From the NCBI GenBank assembly GCA_023213395.1, contig CM041465.1, forward strand, positions 167,655,741-167,719,740: a DNA stretch of 64,000 bases, given 5' to 3'. The notes below the pieces were generated by a model that had not been told where the DNA came from, ran no database searches, and saw only the letters and a list, made by a program, of their open reading frames with translations. This document shows, piece after piece, positions 11,103 through 21,625 of this stretch; positions within the stretch are counted from its first letter, which is position 1; every line of letters begins with the position of its first letter. Position numbers and translations under genes: made by a program. The DNA comes from Cycas panzhihuaensis (lineage: Eukaryota; Cycadophyta).

Positions 11103-13626
11103 TGTTTCCCGGCTTCCGAGAATGGACACGGAACAACCGACTCAGGTAAGTGCAGGTATGTCTCTTGCATCATCATCGCTTTCTTTTTTTAGATGTTTGC
11201 TCGTATGCCTGCATGTGCATGACTTTGCGGGCGGCCTTGTAGTCGCTCACACTTATTTTAGCCTATGACGACTATAGGGGCACACTCCCGGCAAGTGTGG
11301 CACCACAGTGGCCGTATTACTTCGCATCCGCCTCCTCGCTCCTGGACCCACTAGGTTTGCGCCACATCACTTGGGTGTGATGACTTGTCATCGTTTGGTC
11401 AACTCGCCACCCCACTCGAGCCCTATTTTTACTCCTTAGGACCCGTTTGTTGGCTTGTTTGCTTTCGGGTGGGTGTTTTAGGGTCGTGTCGACCTTTTTG
11501 GTCGCCCCGCCTCAACCCGGACTGGTTGGTGGGCCCCATTTTGTATCACAGTTGCGTCTGGCCAGACTTTCGTGATCACGGGAATTCAGCATCGCGAATA
11601 TTCCGGCAGACGACTCTCTCGACTTGTTTTTAAAATCCGCCGTGGCAATTTCGCATTTATTGCGAAACTGCCACGTGGTTCGCGCCTTTTTTCCCTTCCA
11701 GCCGTGCCCTAATCGCACGCTTTAGGGTTTTCCTTCAATATTTAAACACATTTTGGCTCATTCTCTAGGGACTTTTGGCTCACTTTTGGAAGTTACTCTC
11801 GAGAAAACTCTCTCTCCTACTGCCTCTGCTCATTGCTGCTGCTGAACCTGGACCAGACTCTTCATCTGACCTTGACTCTCCTTCGGCTCGGTTGGGACGT
11901 TCTCTCAGCCTCTCAAACGCCTTGGAGAGGGCTCCTTTGAAGCGGTTTCTAGCCGGTCTCACCAGGCGATCCATGAGCTCTACGTTTGTGTGTTCCCCAT
12001 CACACTTCATAGCAGGCCTCAAACTCGCTTCTACTCCAGATCTGGGCTGTTTTTTTCCAGCCCTCCTTCATTGTCCTTTGGCTGAGGCAAGCCCCTTGCC
12101 TCTTCCTCCCAGGTACTCTTTACTTTTTGTTAAGTTCTTTGCAATATTCTTGCTCCAGCTCATTTGTTCATGTTTGTTGCTTGAAGTTTGGTCCTCTTTC
12201 CTTTGTGAGGACTGCTGTTTCACTTTCTCTTGCCTCTTGCGTTCTTTGTCCAAGGCGTGAGGGGTTGCATAGGCTTTGGGAGAGGAGCTGGGTGGATTCC
12301 GTACCACCTTCCACGCTCCCGAAGTGGCTCCAAGCCCTCCAAAGCTTCCCTCTCGCCCCATGTTGCTCTTGGCCATCCAAACAAGGGTTTAGAGACTCCG
12401 GTCGCCCAAACCCGGTGACATCACGAGTTGCAGCTGATTTGGGACCCTGCTCGAGTTTGGGAATCGTTCATAGTTCTCAAGCTACATTGTTCGTTGCTTC
12501 ACCTTTGCTCCCGGTCACCCGGTTTGCTCCTATAACATCTGGTGCCTTATGATCTTGTTGGATTTTCCTCGCTCCTTTGTCGTAGCCATTTCCATTACGA
12601 TCTTGACTTTCTCCTCGGCCTCGTGGCTTTGGGAGGCTTGGGCCTTGTCACGGGAGGTAGGCCACTCAGGCTACCTTGTTGTCCCACTTCATTTAGAGTA
12701 TTTTTTCCTTGATTTCCTTCTTGTTGGACTAACATTGATGCATGCCTATTTGGATTCGACTTATGTTGATATATACCTATTGTTAGACCTTGTCGTTGCA
12801 TGTTAGTGCCCTCCTTTGGGAGGAGGAAGATCTTTGTTGCTTGCGGTATTTGTGGCCTTGCGGAGAACGTTACCCGTCGGTTCCCCTATCGGTGAGCGCT
12901 TCTTGCATGTGTTACAACTTACGTTATTTCATTTCCTAGTTAGCGTTTCCTTCTTCCTTTCGGTGTGCATTTATTTTCGGGAAGGTAAAGGAAGCCCCTC
13001 GCGTACCGCATTGCGCCTCTCACACGATGCGTCGCGTGGAGCGGTTGAGTGTTCCTCGTCACGGGCTACATCACCCTCGCGCCGCCCTTGGCCCAGGTAC
13101 ACATTTCCTCCTCTTGCGTACCCTTGTTCTTTTCCTTTTTTTCTTCTTTAGTAATTAAGACATTGAAGATTGAAGGGAAAAGTACTTTGTATTTATTTGT
13201 TGCGTATTTACTTCATTGCATGCACCCCTTGTCGTAGGAAAGGTTGTAGGAGCCTTCTTGATCCCTACTTCCCTTCCTTCCCCTAACCTTGAGCACCTTG
13301 CCTCCCGCGTCGTTCGTGTCCCCGGTTAGGTTGTGTAGGGTTGCTTTTGGCCTATCTCTCCTAGGTCCCTTCTCTCTCCCTTCTGGCCACCCAAGGGTGG
13401 GAGGGTCCCTACTTCAGGCCAACTCGGGTTCATCTTACGTACCTTCGCCTTTATCCAAAGTGGGAAGGGTTGCCCAACGATGGCCACACTCCATTGCAGA
13501 TCCGAACTCGCTCACGTGCGCAGGCGCCTGCGTGGTAGTTGCTTGCCTTATAGGTTCCACCGGTTACCCCATCATTCTTTCTCCTTCGCACCTATTAGTC
13601 GGTGGTTATCCGTGTAGTAGCGTCCA
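11103..13626 (+). repeat. Gypsy element 5' LTR (2524 bp)
   Basis: It begins 'tgtttcccggcttcc' and ends 'gcgtcca', and repeats at 22536-25102. A TATA-like 'aatatttaaa' near 11739, followed by 'cattttggctcattctct', is a plausible U3/R promoter. A CAG|GTACT near 12112 could be a leader donor site. Open stretches inside (for example 11775-12260) do not match any protein and are not treated as genes. Confidence 0.9.
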
Positions 13627-13789
13627 GCGACCATCTTTGGGGGCCCGATAAGGGAGCTAGTTTACTCTCTTGGTTGGTTTCGCTACTCTTGTGTGATCCT
13701 TCTCATACTTACCTTCATTTCCACGTTGGGCACCCCAACGCGTGCGTTCTGCTTTTCCTCATTTCCTAACATTCTTTGGTTGACCTTGC
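13627..13789 (+). other. Gypsy leader after 5' LTR; primer-binding site not certain
   Basis: The sequence after the LTR end contains 'tttgggggcccgataag' at about 13636. A tggNNNccc-type site starting at 13638 might be a primer-binding site, but it is offset by 11 bases and I cannot assign a tRNA. Confidence 0.3.
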
Positions 13790-16300
13790 ATGCGGCGTTT
13801 TCGTCATTCTTGCGGTCTACCTCCTTTGTTAGAGGACCCCGAGTATCGTCCTCTTGTCTCGTCAGATTCCGATCCGACCATGGAGGGATACTCTTCCGCG
13901 GACTTACTACACTTGACCATGGAAACCCATGCCTTTCCTCTTGTTATTCACAGGTCCACTCAAGAGAGTGGCGACCCCTCTATTATCAAACAACCAACAT
14001 CTTTCTTTCGATGCTCATCCTTCTACCCATGTTGTAGAAGGATCCGTTCCTCCTGAGAGTTGCCACGTAGTTGGTAATTCTCATGAGGAACGTTCCGAGG
14101 ATCCTACCTTGTTTGAGGTTCCGATCACCTCTTACGAGTGTGTGGGGACTCCTCCTGTCGACGTGGTTGAAGCTTTCAATGAGTGTTGCCGCGCAACACG
14201 CTTGCAGCCGCGTCTGGGTTTGAGGATGTTCTTCGTGGAGGGCCTCTTCCTTATCCGCTCCCCCACCTCATGTTTCATCTTCGTCCACCCTTCCTATGAC
14301 CACAAACCCTTTCGTGCCTACATGCACGCCCCACTCGTTTCCTATAGCGGGGGCATGCGTGGCACCTTCTGCCTCTCATCAAGGTCCTAACGCCTTAGGA
14401 TTTTCTCGTGGGGTGTCTTTCCCTCAATTGAGGGTTAGCATACCCGTTCCTAGTCAAACCAATGTGCCATCTCCCAATGTGGCGCATACCGTTCTTAGTA
14501 GGCCTGTTGCTCCTACTAGTCTTCCAACCACCAGTCAAGTGGGACATGTTCCCACGCATCCTCCAGTCCAGCCTGTTGGCGCTTCCTTCTACGTTCCCCC
14601 GGGGTATACCTCTCAACCTTGGGGGCAGGGTAGAGGGAGTCGTCTTCCCGTTCCGGGGTGGATCACTTCACCCATATGGGGTTGCGCCACCTACGGGTGG
14701 CCCTTATGGGCAAAACCCGGTTCCACATCCGTCTTACCCGTCTTCCAACGCAATCCCATCCGTCGTGCCTTCGCAAGGGTACCCGACTCCTTCAAGGCAC
14801 TTACCCCACACCTCTTTTCGTGAGGGTGCCTCTTCAAGGAGGGATGGGTGTCCCACCCCCATCTGCTCCTTGCGTGCTACCTACTTCGACATTCGTTGAT
14901 CCTACGGTTCGAGCAAGGGCGCCCTTCATGGACTTTAGGTCAACCCCTCTTCGGTTGGCGTTGCGAACCAATTTGCCGCCTCATCCCAAGTTCCTAGGTT
15001 CGATGGGACTTCGTCCAAGACCCGTGAGCATGTTCGTAGTTTTCTATGGCATGCATCGATTCTTGGGCTTCGACCATATTTTGATGAAACTATTTCCTAG
15101 ATCCTTGCGGTGACGCCCTCAAATGGTTCTATCGTCTCCCTGCCCATTCAATCCATTCATTCCAGCAATTGGTGGATGAGTTCATCAACTATTTTGATGT
15201 AGCTCGTCCATTCGAGGCGGAATGAAGTCCCTCTTCGCTTAAACAAGGTCACAATGAGATGAATCGTGACTTTGTGCGGCGATCCCATGACTTGCTTCAT
15301 TCCATTAAGGCAACATTGCGAGGAATTGAGCGAGACCTGCTCGTCAATGCGCTTCGTCCAAGTCCATGTGGAAGTCCTCAAGATGGGCGACTACATGTGA
15401 CTCGCGATTGCCAAGTGCTTGGCGGGAGGCTATTGAGATCGAGCGGGTCTCAAGAAACCTCTTAAGCCCTCCTGGCAGTGAGGCACCACCCCCCAAAGAT
15501 ACCAAACCTTCTCGGTCGGCGGTCTTCCTCTCATCCTCTGAGAGGACTTTAGACCCCTCACATCGGTATCGCTCATTCGGCGTCACGATGAAGAGCTCAA
15601 GCTTGAGGATCCTTCAACTCCTCGTCAAACAAACAAGTCCAACAAACCACCCAAGCTCCTCTTCCGGGAATGGAAATGTCCGGTCTTCTCAAGCGAGGAA
15701 GTCGATCCCGCTTGAGAGGAAGTGGTGTTCCATTCATGGGGATTGCTTCCACGATGATTCGCGTTGTAGGGCCCGGCATCCAGGATGCCCTCGACGCGAT
15801 TCTTCTCAAAGCAGGCCTCAAGGCCTAATTTGGATCGACCGGTTCATAAGGATCCGTTCCTAAACACGGGGAACGTGATCGCAAACCAAGCCAAACGGCC
15901 GTAGCAGGGAAGATCACTGGATCCCGTCCTTCCGCGATAAAGGGAAGGCGTTAGGAATTCTTCTTCCTCTTCTCGTTCCCCTAACCGCCGTACTCCATCG
16001 CCTTCACGACCCCGTAACAGGGGGAAGAAGGTGATCCAGTTGCTTGAAGCAACTCCCACTTTTGTCCTTACGCGATCTCAAGCCGCTAAGGAAGCAGCGG
16101 GAGCTCTTCATCCTCCCGCTCCTTCCGACCCTCTTCCGGAGACCCTTCCTTCGGAAGTCCCTCTTTTCCCCAAGGCTATTCACATGCGGGTCGTTACGAC
16201 TTCCGAAGGGCACTTACCCAACCTACCGGGAAGGGTAAGCCTTTTTCGGTCGTGGACGAGCTCCATACGGTCGCTGCAGGAATGTCCTTGATGGACGTTC
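13790..16300 (+). pseudogene. Gypsy gag (frameshifted)
   Basis: A Pro/Ser-rich N-terminal part is followed by the gag core. Readable core pieces are PRFDGTSSKTREHVRSFLWH at 14993-15052, then ALKWFYRLPAHSIHSFQQL at about 15115-15171 (retrotransposon gag domain, W..LP..SI.SF..L pattern), then NEMNRDFVRRSHDLLHSIKA near 15255-15314. They fall in different frames, showing several small indels. The basic Ser/Arg-rich segment near 15960-16030 is the expected gag tail. Gag forms the particle; this copy cannot be translated whole. Confidence 0.75.
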
Positions 16301-16379
16301 TGAGGAGTTGTCCTGAGCAGCGGACCCTCCTCCTGGAAGCTTTAGGATCAAGCGACGTGCCCGTCCACACCTTGGGTGT

Positions 16380-16780
16380 TGCCCAAGGTGGCGGACCCGC
16401 TATTTCCTTTGATCCTAAGGATCTTCCCCCTGCCGGTGAAAGGGAACGTCAGTGGAACTTCCCGTTCACCATCACCATCGTCCTTGTTGTACCCTCAGAA
16501 GAACTGTTGTCGACAGCGGTTCTTCCGTCAATCTCATGCCCTTGCGTGTCATGCAAGAGCTTGGTATTTCATATGGAACCTGCTCAGCGATGCCAAGGGT
16601 ATGATGGCGAAGACCCCTTTGGGATGCATCGCGGTTCCGCTTACCCTTGGAGGTAAGACCGTTCTTCCGAGCGTTGTAGTCCTTGGCGTTGGCGTGGACT
16701 ACAACCTCCTTCTTGATCGTCCATGGCTCGATCAAATGGGGCCGTGTGCTCGACCCTTTGAGGCGGCTTAAATTGCGTCC
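16380..16780 (+). pseudogene. Gypsy protease (frameshifted)
   Basis: The aspartic protease active site reads VDSGSSVNLMPLRVMQELGI starting at 16509, the D-S/T-G triad of retropepsins. The second half, GVDYNLLLDRPWLDQMG, is at about 16690-16740 and in another frame. Between them is at least one indel. The role would be polyprotein cleavage. Ends at a stop near 16770. Confidence 0.75.
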
Positions 16781-16791
16781 ATGATGGACGA

Positions 16792-17991
16792 ATGAGAGTG
16801 ATCCATGAGCGCCCTTTTGCTAAACAAACTTGCTCTACCAATTCGGCAAACCAAGGTCCGGATACGCTCGTGCCTCGGCTTGCTCTATTGGGATACCTAA
16901 CCCGTCCGAAGAAGACCATGCGCCTTCTTCTCCTAGTCTCACGCGGTTCGCCCCTATTGGCGTTGGAAGCTACGGTACCTCGCCCGTTCAGTGATGATGA
17001 GTCGCTCGACGAAGATGAGGGTTGTCTTCACCCTGTCTCTTTCCTTCGTGCCAATAGGCCGCACCTGCCTTGTTCTAGATCCTCGTCTAGGACCCCTCTC
17101 GTTAGTGAGGCTAGCTCTTCATGCGTGTCGCACGTCATCGCTCGTGTTGACTCGCCCGTCGGCATCTCTCCTCTTTCATTACCCCCCGCGGGTAATGGTT
17201 TTGAGGAATTGCCTTTTGCTCCTTCTGAGGGTCACCTCTCTCTGTTCCCTCAGGATTTCCGTGAGGAAGCCGAGCAACCTGATGGTCATCGCGGTCCTGT
17301 TGCTCCCACTCCTTCCGGTGCTTCCCCTATTCGAAGTAAGACCATCCATGGGGTGGATTATTTCGAGGACGAGGAAGCCTTGCTCGAGCATTTAGCAGGC
17401 CTTGCGCCTAACCTGCCTTCTGGTCACCACCGGCTTGGTCACCAGAAGATCCTCGCGGTCGGATCCGCGCTCGCTGATTCGATCCCGTCCCCTATTCCTC
17501 CTCCTCCCGTTGATCTTGCCCCTCTCCACTTCGAGGAGGGCAATGCCATGTGCATGGGGGCAACCCAAGACGTAGTCTTGGCCCCGGGCAAGGTCATTAA
17601 GGTCGGGTCGGAATGCTCTCCTGATGAGGTAAGGGAATACTCCCTTCTGTTCCAGGAGTTTCAGGACATTTTCGCGTGGGATTATGCTGACATGAAGGGA
17701 ATTGACCCCTCGATTGTCACTCATAACCTCACTACCCTTCCTGGCGCCCGCAATGCCAGGCGATCCCTTCACCCGAAGCTTTCTGCCGCCGTCAAGATGG
17801 AGGTGGAGAAGCTTTTGGACGCTGGGCTCATTACTTCCATTGACCGTTTGACCAAGTTCGAACCCCGATGGGTTGGTCCCTTTGTCGTTATCGAGTCCCT
17901 CGATAATGGTGCTTACAGGATAGCCACCCTAGAAGGGCTCGAATTTGAGAAAGCCGTTAATGGGATGTTCCTTAAGAAATTCTACGCTTGA
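16792..17991 (+). CDS. In-frame fusion of gypsy RT N-terminus to integrase C-terminus
   Basis: Open frame of 399 residues. Residues about 1-240 are a Pro/Ser-rich linker. Residues 243-350 are the start of reverse transcriptase (ECSPDEVREYSLLFQEFQDI, then FAWDYADMKGIDP and EVEKLLDAGLITSI). At about 17845 this jumps to the end of integrase: KFEPRWVGPFVVIESLDNGA and VNGMFLKKFYA, the final stop being normal for the family. RT palm with YxDD, RNase H and the integrase zinc finger and DDE core are all absent. The join keeps frame and the open frame has no stop, unlike gag. The start codon is chosen as the first ATG and may not be the real one. Confidence 0.75.
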   Translation: MRVIHERPFAKQTCSTNSANQGPDTLVPRLALLGYLTRPKKTMRLLLLVSRGSPLLALEATVPRPFSDDESLDEDEGCLHPVSFLRANRPHLPCSRSSSRTPLVSEASSSCVSHVIARVDSPVGISPLSLPPAGNGFEELPFAPSEGHLSLFPQDFREEAEQPDGHRGPVAPTPSGASPIRSKTIHGVDYFEDEEALLEHLAGLAPNLPSGHHRLGHQKILAVGSALADSIPSPIPPPPVDLAPLHFEEGNAMCMGATQDVVLAPGKVIKVGSECSPDEVREYSLLFQEFQDIFAWDYADMKGIDPSIVTHNLTTLPGARNARRSLHPKLSAAVKMEVEKLLDAGLITSIDRLTKFEPRWVGPFVVIESLDNGAYRIATLEGLEFEKAVNGMFLKKFYA

Positions 17992-18680
17992 TTCCTCGGC
18001 GATTTCCTCGCCTTGCTCCGAAATGAGCCTAAACTACCATCTTAGGTTGTCCCCATTCTCCCCAACCACGGGTAGAGTGGCAACTTAAGATGGATTCCTC
18101 CTTCTTCTTTTCGGTTCCTTCCGCGGAACCCGCGTTCCCATACTCTCTTGGGAACCCTTGTGTCGTCTTGCTTGGGCATCCCCCAACCAGGAAGACGCTT
18201 GGGGGCATCGTTGCTCCCCCTTCCTGCCCATTGTTTCTTCCGCATATCCCGCTATGCTCTCCTGTAGACATGTACTCCGTCCCGCTTCCTAACCTCACAC
18301 TCCTATGTCGTCCCGCTCACGGCATGTGTGCGTGTGTGCTGTTGGGTGTGTGGTCGTACATGGGAGGAAGCGTGTGCATCATAACAAAGTATCCACAACA
18401 TAAAGCATCTACAACATAACATTCACAATACAATACACAAAAATAAATATACACATCATCCACGTGTGACACATCATACCTAACATCTCATGTCCGAATG
18501 GGGTTCCAATTACCCCATGCATATATATATACATATCAATAATCATATCATCATACATCACAGGAAGTGGTGTCCTTGCGGGGGTACAATCATATGGCTA
18601 TATATGACCCCACAGGCCCGTCTTTCCCTGTCGACCTACACATACATGTCCTCTTGCCTGCCCCGCTCACGGGTGCTGTC
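17992..18680. other. Non-coding spacer between integrase end and antisense gene
   Basis: No gene seen. C-rich up to about 18360, with 'tgtgtgcgtgtgtgctg' near 18322. From 18390 to 18560 it is AT/CA-rich with 'atatatatacatat'. This stretch would hold the 3' ends of both the + strand transcript and the antisense gene, but I see no clear poly(A) signal. Confidence 0.4.
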
Positions 18681-19246
18681 TCACAGTCTCTGTGATCCCT
18701 CTCCTGGGGACCACATGCCTCCGAGGCTCCTCCTAGGCCTCCGCGAGCTGCCCGCCTCGCTCTCCTCGTCCCTAGGTCGTCTCGGGGTCGTCACCGCCGT
18801 GTGGGTCCGTGTCCTGCTCCGGCTTGACCTCGAGACCATCTGTGCTACTAGCTGATCGTATCGGGCCTGGATACGATCCCGCTCTCCCCGGAGAGCCTCC
18901 TCTGTCGTCCTGAGACGCTCAGTGATGATGATCAGCTGGGTCCTGCTCTCGCTGTCTCCGCCTGCACTACCCTGTGCCTCCAGAGCCTGAACCCGTCCTC
19001 GTAGTTCATCCCGCTCGCGTCTCGCGTCATCTCTCTCTTCTTTGCAGCGTCCACAGGATGTCGCGTGCTCTTGGGACTCTGCAGCCCATATGTCCCTCGC
19101 CCTCACCATCGGGGCGAATGCCTCTCTGTGGGCTCCCGCTGCTCTAGGCTCATCACCTGCCTGGATGGGCGGTTGCCCCTCTGCATATACCTGAGGGAAT
19201 ATCTCCCTCGCCACAGCCTCTATCAGTCTCCTGATCTCCGCTGTAC
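18681..19246 (-). CDS. Exon 3 of antisense gene: coiled-coil C-terminus
   Basis: Open for 188 residues after the acceptor 'tgcattggcag'. The first part (TAEIRRLIEAVAREIFPQV) is followed by a heptad-like charged stretch (ERDDARRERDELRGRVQAL and later LRGERDRIQARYDQLVAQM) and a Ser/Arg/Pro tail ending at TGA 18681-18683. A coiled coil suggests self-association (inference). There are no frame breaks in this exon. Confidence 0.65.
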
Positions 19247-19348
19247 CTGCCAATGCAACACGCCATGCATCAGTCTATATACCATGATCAAACCAAACCA
19301 AAAATCTATCTGGATGCTAGGTGACTTTGGAAAAAGGGTAGTTCTCAC

Positions 19349-20527
19349 CTGCTGTGGCTGCCTGGTCCTCCGGTCGCGTGGCATCCTCTCCTCCTGGCTC
19401 TCCGCCAGCCGCAGGTGCCTCATCCTCGGGCACCTCCTCTGCCTGGGTCCCTCTCCTCGTGGGGGTGGCCCCAGCTCTCGTCCCTGCGGACCCCATCGTG
19501 ATCCGTAGCCTGCGGGCCCTGGTCACGGGTCCCCTGGTCTCATCCATGCTCGGATGGGCTGCCTCTGGCAGTCCCAGATGGACCCGCCGTCTGTCCTGCC
19601 GTCCCTGAAGGACCTGCCTCTCCCGCAGGTCGTGACGGGCCAGCCCCACTATCTCCACTGTCTCCGTCATCCCCGTCATCACCGCTGTCATCTCCATGGG
19701 CGCCTCACCTCCGCCTGCTCGTCGTCGCTATCCCACCTCACCGTCCTGTAGGGCTCAGCTATGTAGTCTGGGAGGGTGAGGAGGTCTAGCGATGTGGCCT
19801 CCACCGAGCGTCTGACATGAGCTCTATCCTCTGTCCCCTCGGTCAGTCTCGCCACTGTGGACCATCAGGGCCTGCTCTGTAATGGGGTGTGGTCCCCCTG
19901 CTGGTGCCACTGCCGCGAAATGATCGAAGAACCAACACTGCAAGCGGTGTGCTATATGATCCTCCCCGCACGATGTCACGATAGCTGCATTGCGTGACCG
20001 AGTTCGCCGCTATCGTGGCTGCCCATCCATCCTCTCGCTTTGCCAGCGAATCAAATCCATCCATCCTCCGGTATCTCTATAGTTCTGCTTCCGGAAATGC
20101 GAAGAATGCATAGGATGATCATCTTCCTCACCCGAGGAATCCCGGATAGTAGAACTGCGGAGGGTGCTCCCTCCGATCCCACCTGCCGGCTCAGTGAAGA
20201 ATAGGGTTGCCTCACATGTCTTTGCCTCCGTCTTTGGGCGTCCCGAGTCTCACCGGCCTCCCATCCGCCGGAACTCCCGAGATCCGCCGGATATCCCCTG
20301 GCGTGACCATCACATCCCCACCATGGTAGGTGGAACACATGCCTCCTCCGGTCCCAATGGGACACGATATCTATCAACAACCTGCAGTCCGACGTGTACT
20401 GAGGTGTCCTGAGGGCCTTGTGCAGGCCGCACCTCTCCATCATGTCCCTGTCCGCCTGTGTCATCATCTCTATGTAGCTCAGCATCGCCATACCTACGTT
20501 CTCGCGATTATCTACCGCGAGGACAGC
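19349..20527 (-). pseudogene. Exon 2 of antisense gene: plant mobile domain
   Basis: The acceptor is 'gatgtgaacag' before 20527. Exon 1 (..DP) continues in frame into AVLAVDNRENVG. The mobile-domain core is at about 20270-20440. A downstream segment in another frame reads AHRLQCWFFDHFAAVAPAGG near 19905-19965, resembling the hydrophobic helix region after the core. Then SLDLLTLPDYIAEPYRTVRW lies near 19730-19790. The frame changes show single-base indels. The last part (GGEDATRPEDQAATAG) ends at donor ag|gtgaga. Confidence 0.65.
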
Positions 20528-21192
20528 CTGTTCACATCAAAAACACCTCAAGTCAGTCCTATATTAGCTATCGTCACCTCTCTCTCTCTCAAACCTCTCT
20601 CTGCCTGAGATTTGGGGCTCTTTTCGGCCTCATGTCTCTTTTTACGCTTCTTGCCTTCGTCTGCGCGCCAAACTTAGCGGCACCGCTAAGTTTGGCACGG
20701 GTCCCGCGGCGATTCGAGACCCGCGGTGATGATCGCGGTACCGCGATCATTACCTGCATCTGACGACAACCCCTAAAGAGGGTTTCGCCCAAAAAACAAA
20801 ATTTTTTCTTCTGGTGGTCCCCATGGGGCCCACCAGGACCAGGGCTCCCTAATGCCCAGGTCCCCGCCTCTTTCTGGGTCCGATTCGGGTCCCGGGAGGC
20901 CTTTCGTTGCCCATAAGGGGCACCTAAACTACACAAAACAACTTTAAAAATTACAAAAACCAACAAACTTTGAAATTCGATTCGGGTCAGGTTTAGTGGT
21001 TTTCACTCACTGGATCTGGTCTCGCTCCCGCCATGGCGTCTGGTCGGTCGTGCTGGCTCTCTCCGCTCCCCGATCCGACGGTCAGATCTCCCTCCGCGTG
21101 CCTCTAAAGTTGGGTAGCGCTCCGCTGCGTAAGGAAATGGCTCTGGTTTCGTACGAGAGCCGGTGAAAATGAATCCATTTTCCCGTCAATTT

Positions 21193-21203
21193 CCTTATAT
21201 AAA
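21193..21203. promoter_or_regulatory. TATA box of the antisense gene, readable in both directions
   Basis: On the minus strand 'tttatataagg' lies about 160 bases upstream of the antisense ATG (21034), a normal plant promoter spacing. The same bases read 'ttatataaag' on the + strand, a good TATA box facing the RNase H frame that starts at 21626 or 21719. The sequence is thus a candidate divergent promoter. Confidence 0.5.
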
Positions 21204-21625
21204 GTGGGCCCCCAACGGGCACTTCCTCCGTTTTTGGTCTCGCGTGAGTCGTTGGGACCGTCTCGTTGCTCCGATTACCTTTGCCTTCTGGCCCTGTTGT
21301 CAATCGCGCTATGTTGGCGCCCTTTTTGCCTTCCTGCAAGGGCATTTATGGTGCGACATCATTGCGCTTTTGGCCAGGGCCCTTCTGCATCGTTTTGCGC
21401 GCTACTCCCGTGCCTGCCCGAGTTTATACTCGTTTGGCTCGTTTTGCCGCCCTGGTCTCATTTCCATGCCTTTACGGCCCTTGGAGTCTCCAAAAGGAAC
21501 TCCCCCGCTCGGGGGTGTGCCTCACTTTCTAAAAGTGACCTTTTGGCTTTCCAAGGGGGTTTTTTTTCCTTCCGACCGCCTCTCATGGGTGAGCGGATTG
21601 TTCGCTCTCGCCCTGGGTTACCTCA

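Larger units (their letters stand above)
18681..21034 (-). pseudogene. Antisense plant-mobile-domain gene inside the gypsy element, frameshifted copy
   Basis: Minus-strand gene opposite to gag-pol. Exon 1 is 21011-21034 (ATG, eight codons, donor gtgagt). Intron 1 is 20528-21010. Exon 2 runs from 20527 to 19349. Intron 2 is 19247-19348 (phase 1, 102 nt). Exon 3 is 19246-18681 (stop TGA). Both splices keep frame. Exon 2 has the plant mobile domain (MAIN/MAIL1 and transposon-associated aminotransferase-like family): MMERCGLHKALRTPQYTSDC, then HVFHLPWWG and, after a one-base shift, VMVTPGDIRRISGVPADGRP. Two or more later shifts (near 20220 and 19705) break it. Exon 3 encodes a coiled coil (RRERDELRGRVQALEAQG) and an Arg/Ser-rich tail. 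The protein's role in the element is unknown. Confidence 0.7.

Noticed and set aside
11775-12552. Open frames of 141-161 codons in the gypsy 5' LTR, with partners at 23421-24035
   Set aside because: They lie inside LTRs, differ in frame between the two LTR copies, and have no recognisable domain.
20589-20966. 125-codon minus frame upstream of the mobile-domain exon
   Set aside because: It lies wholly in predicted intron 1 (20528-21010), whose splice sites join exon 1 to exon 2 in frame, and it shows no domain.
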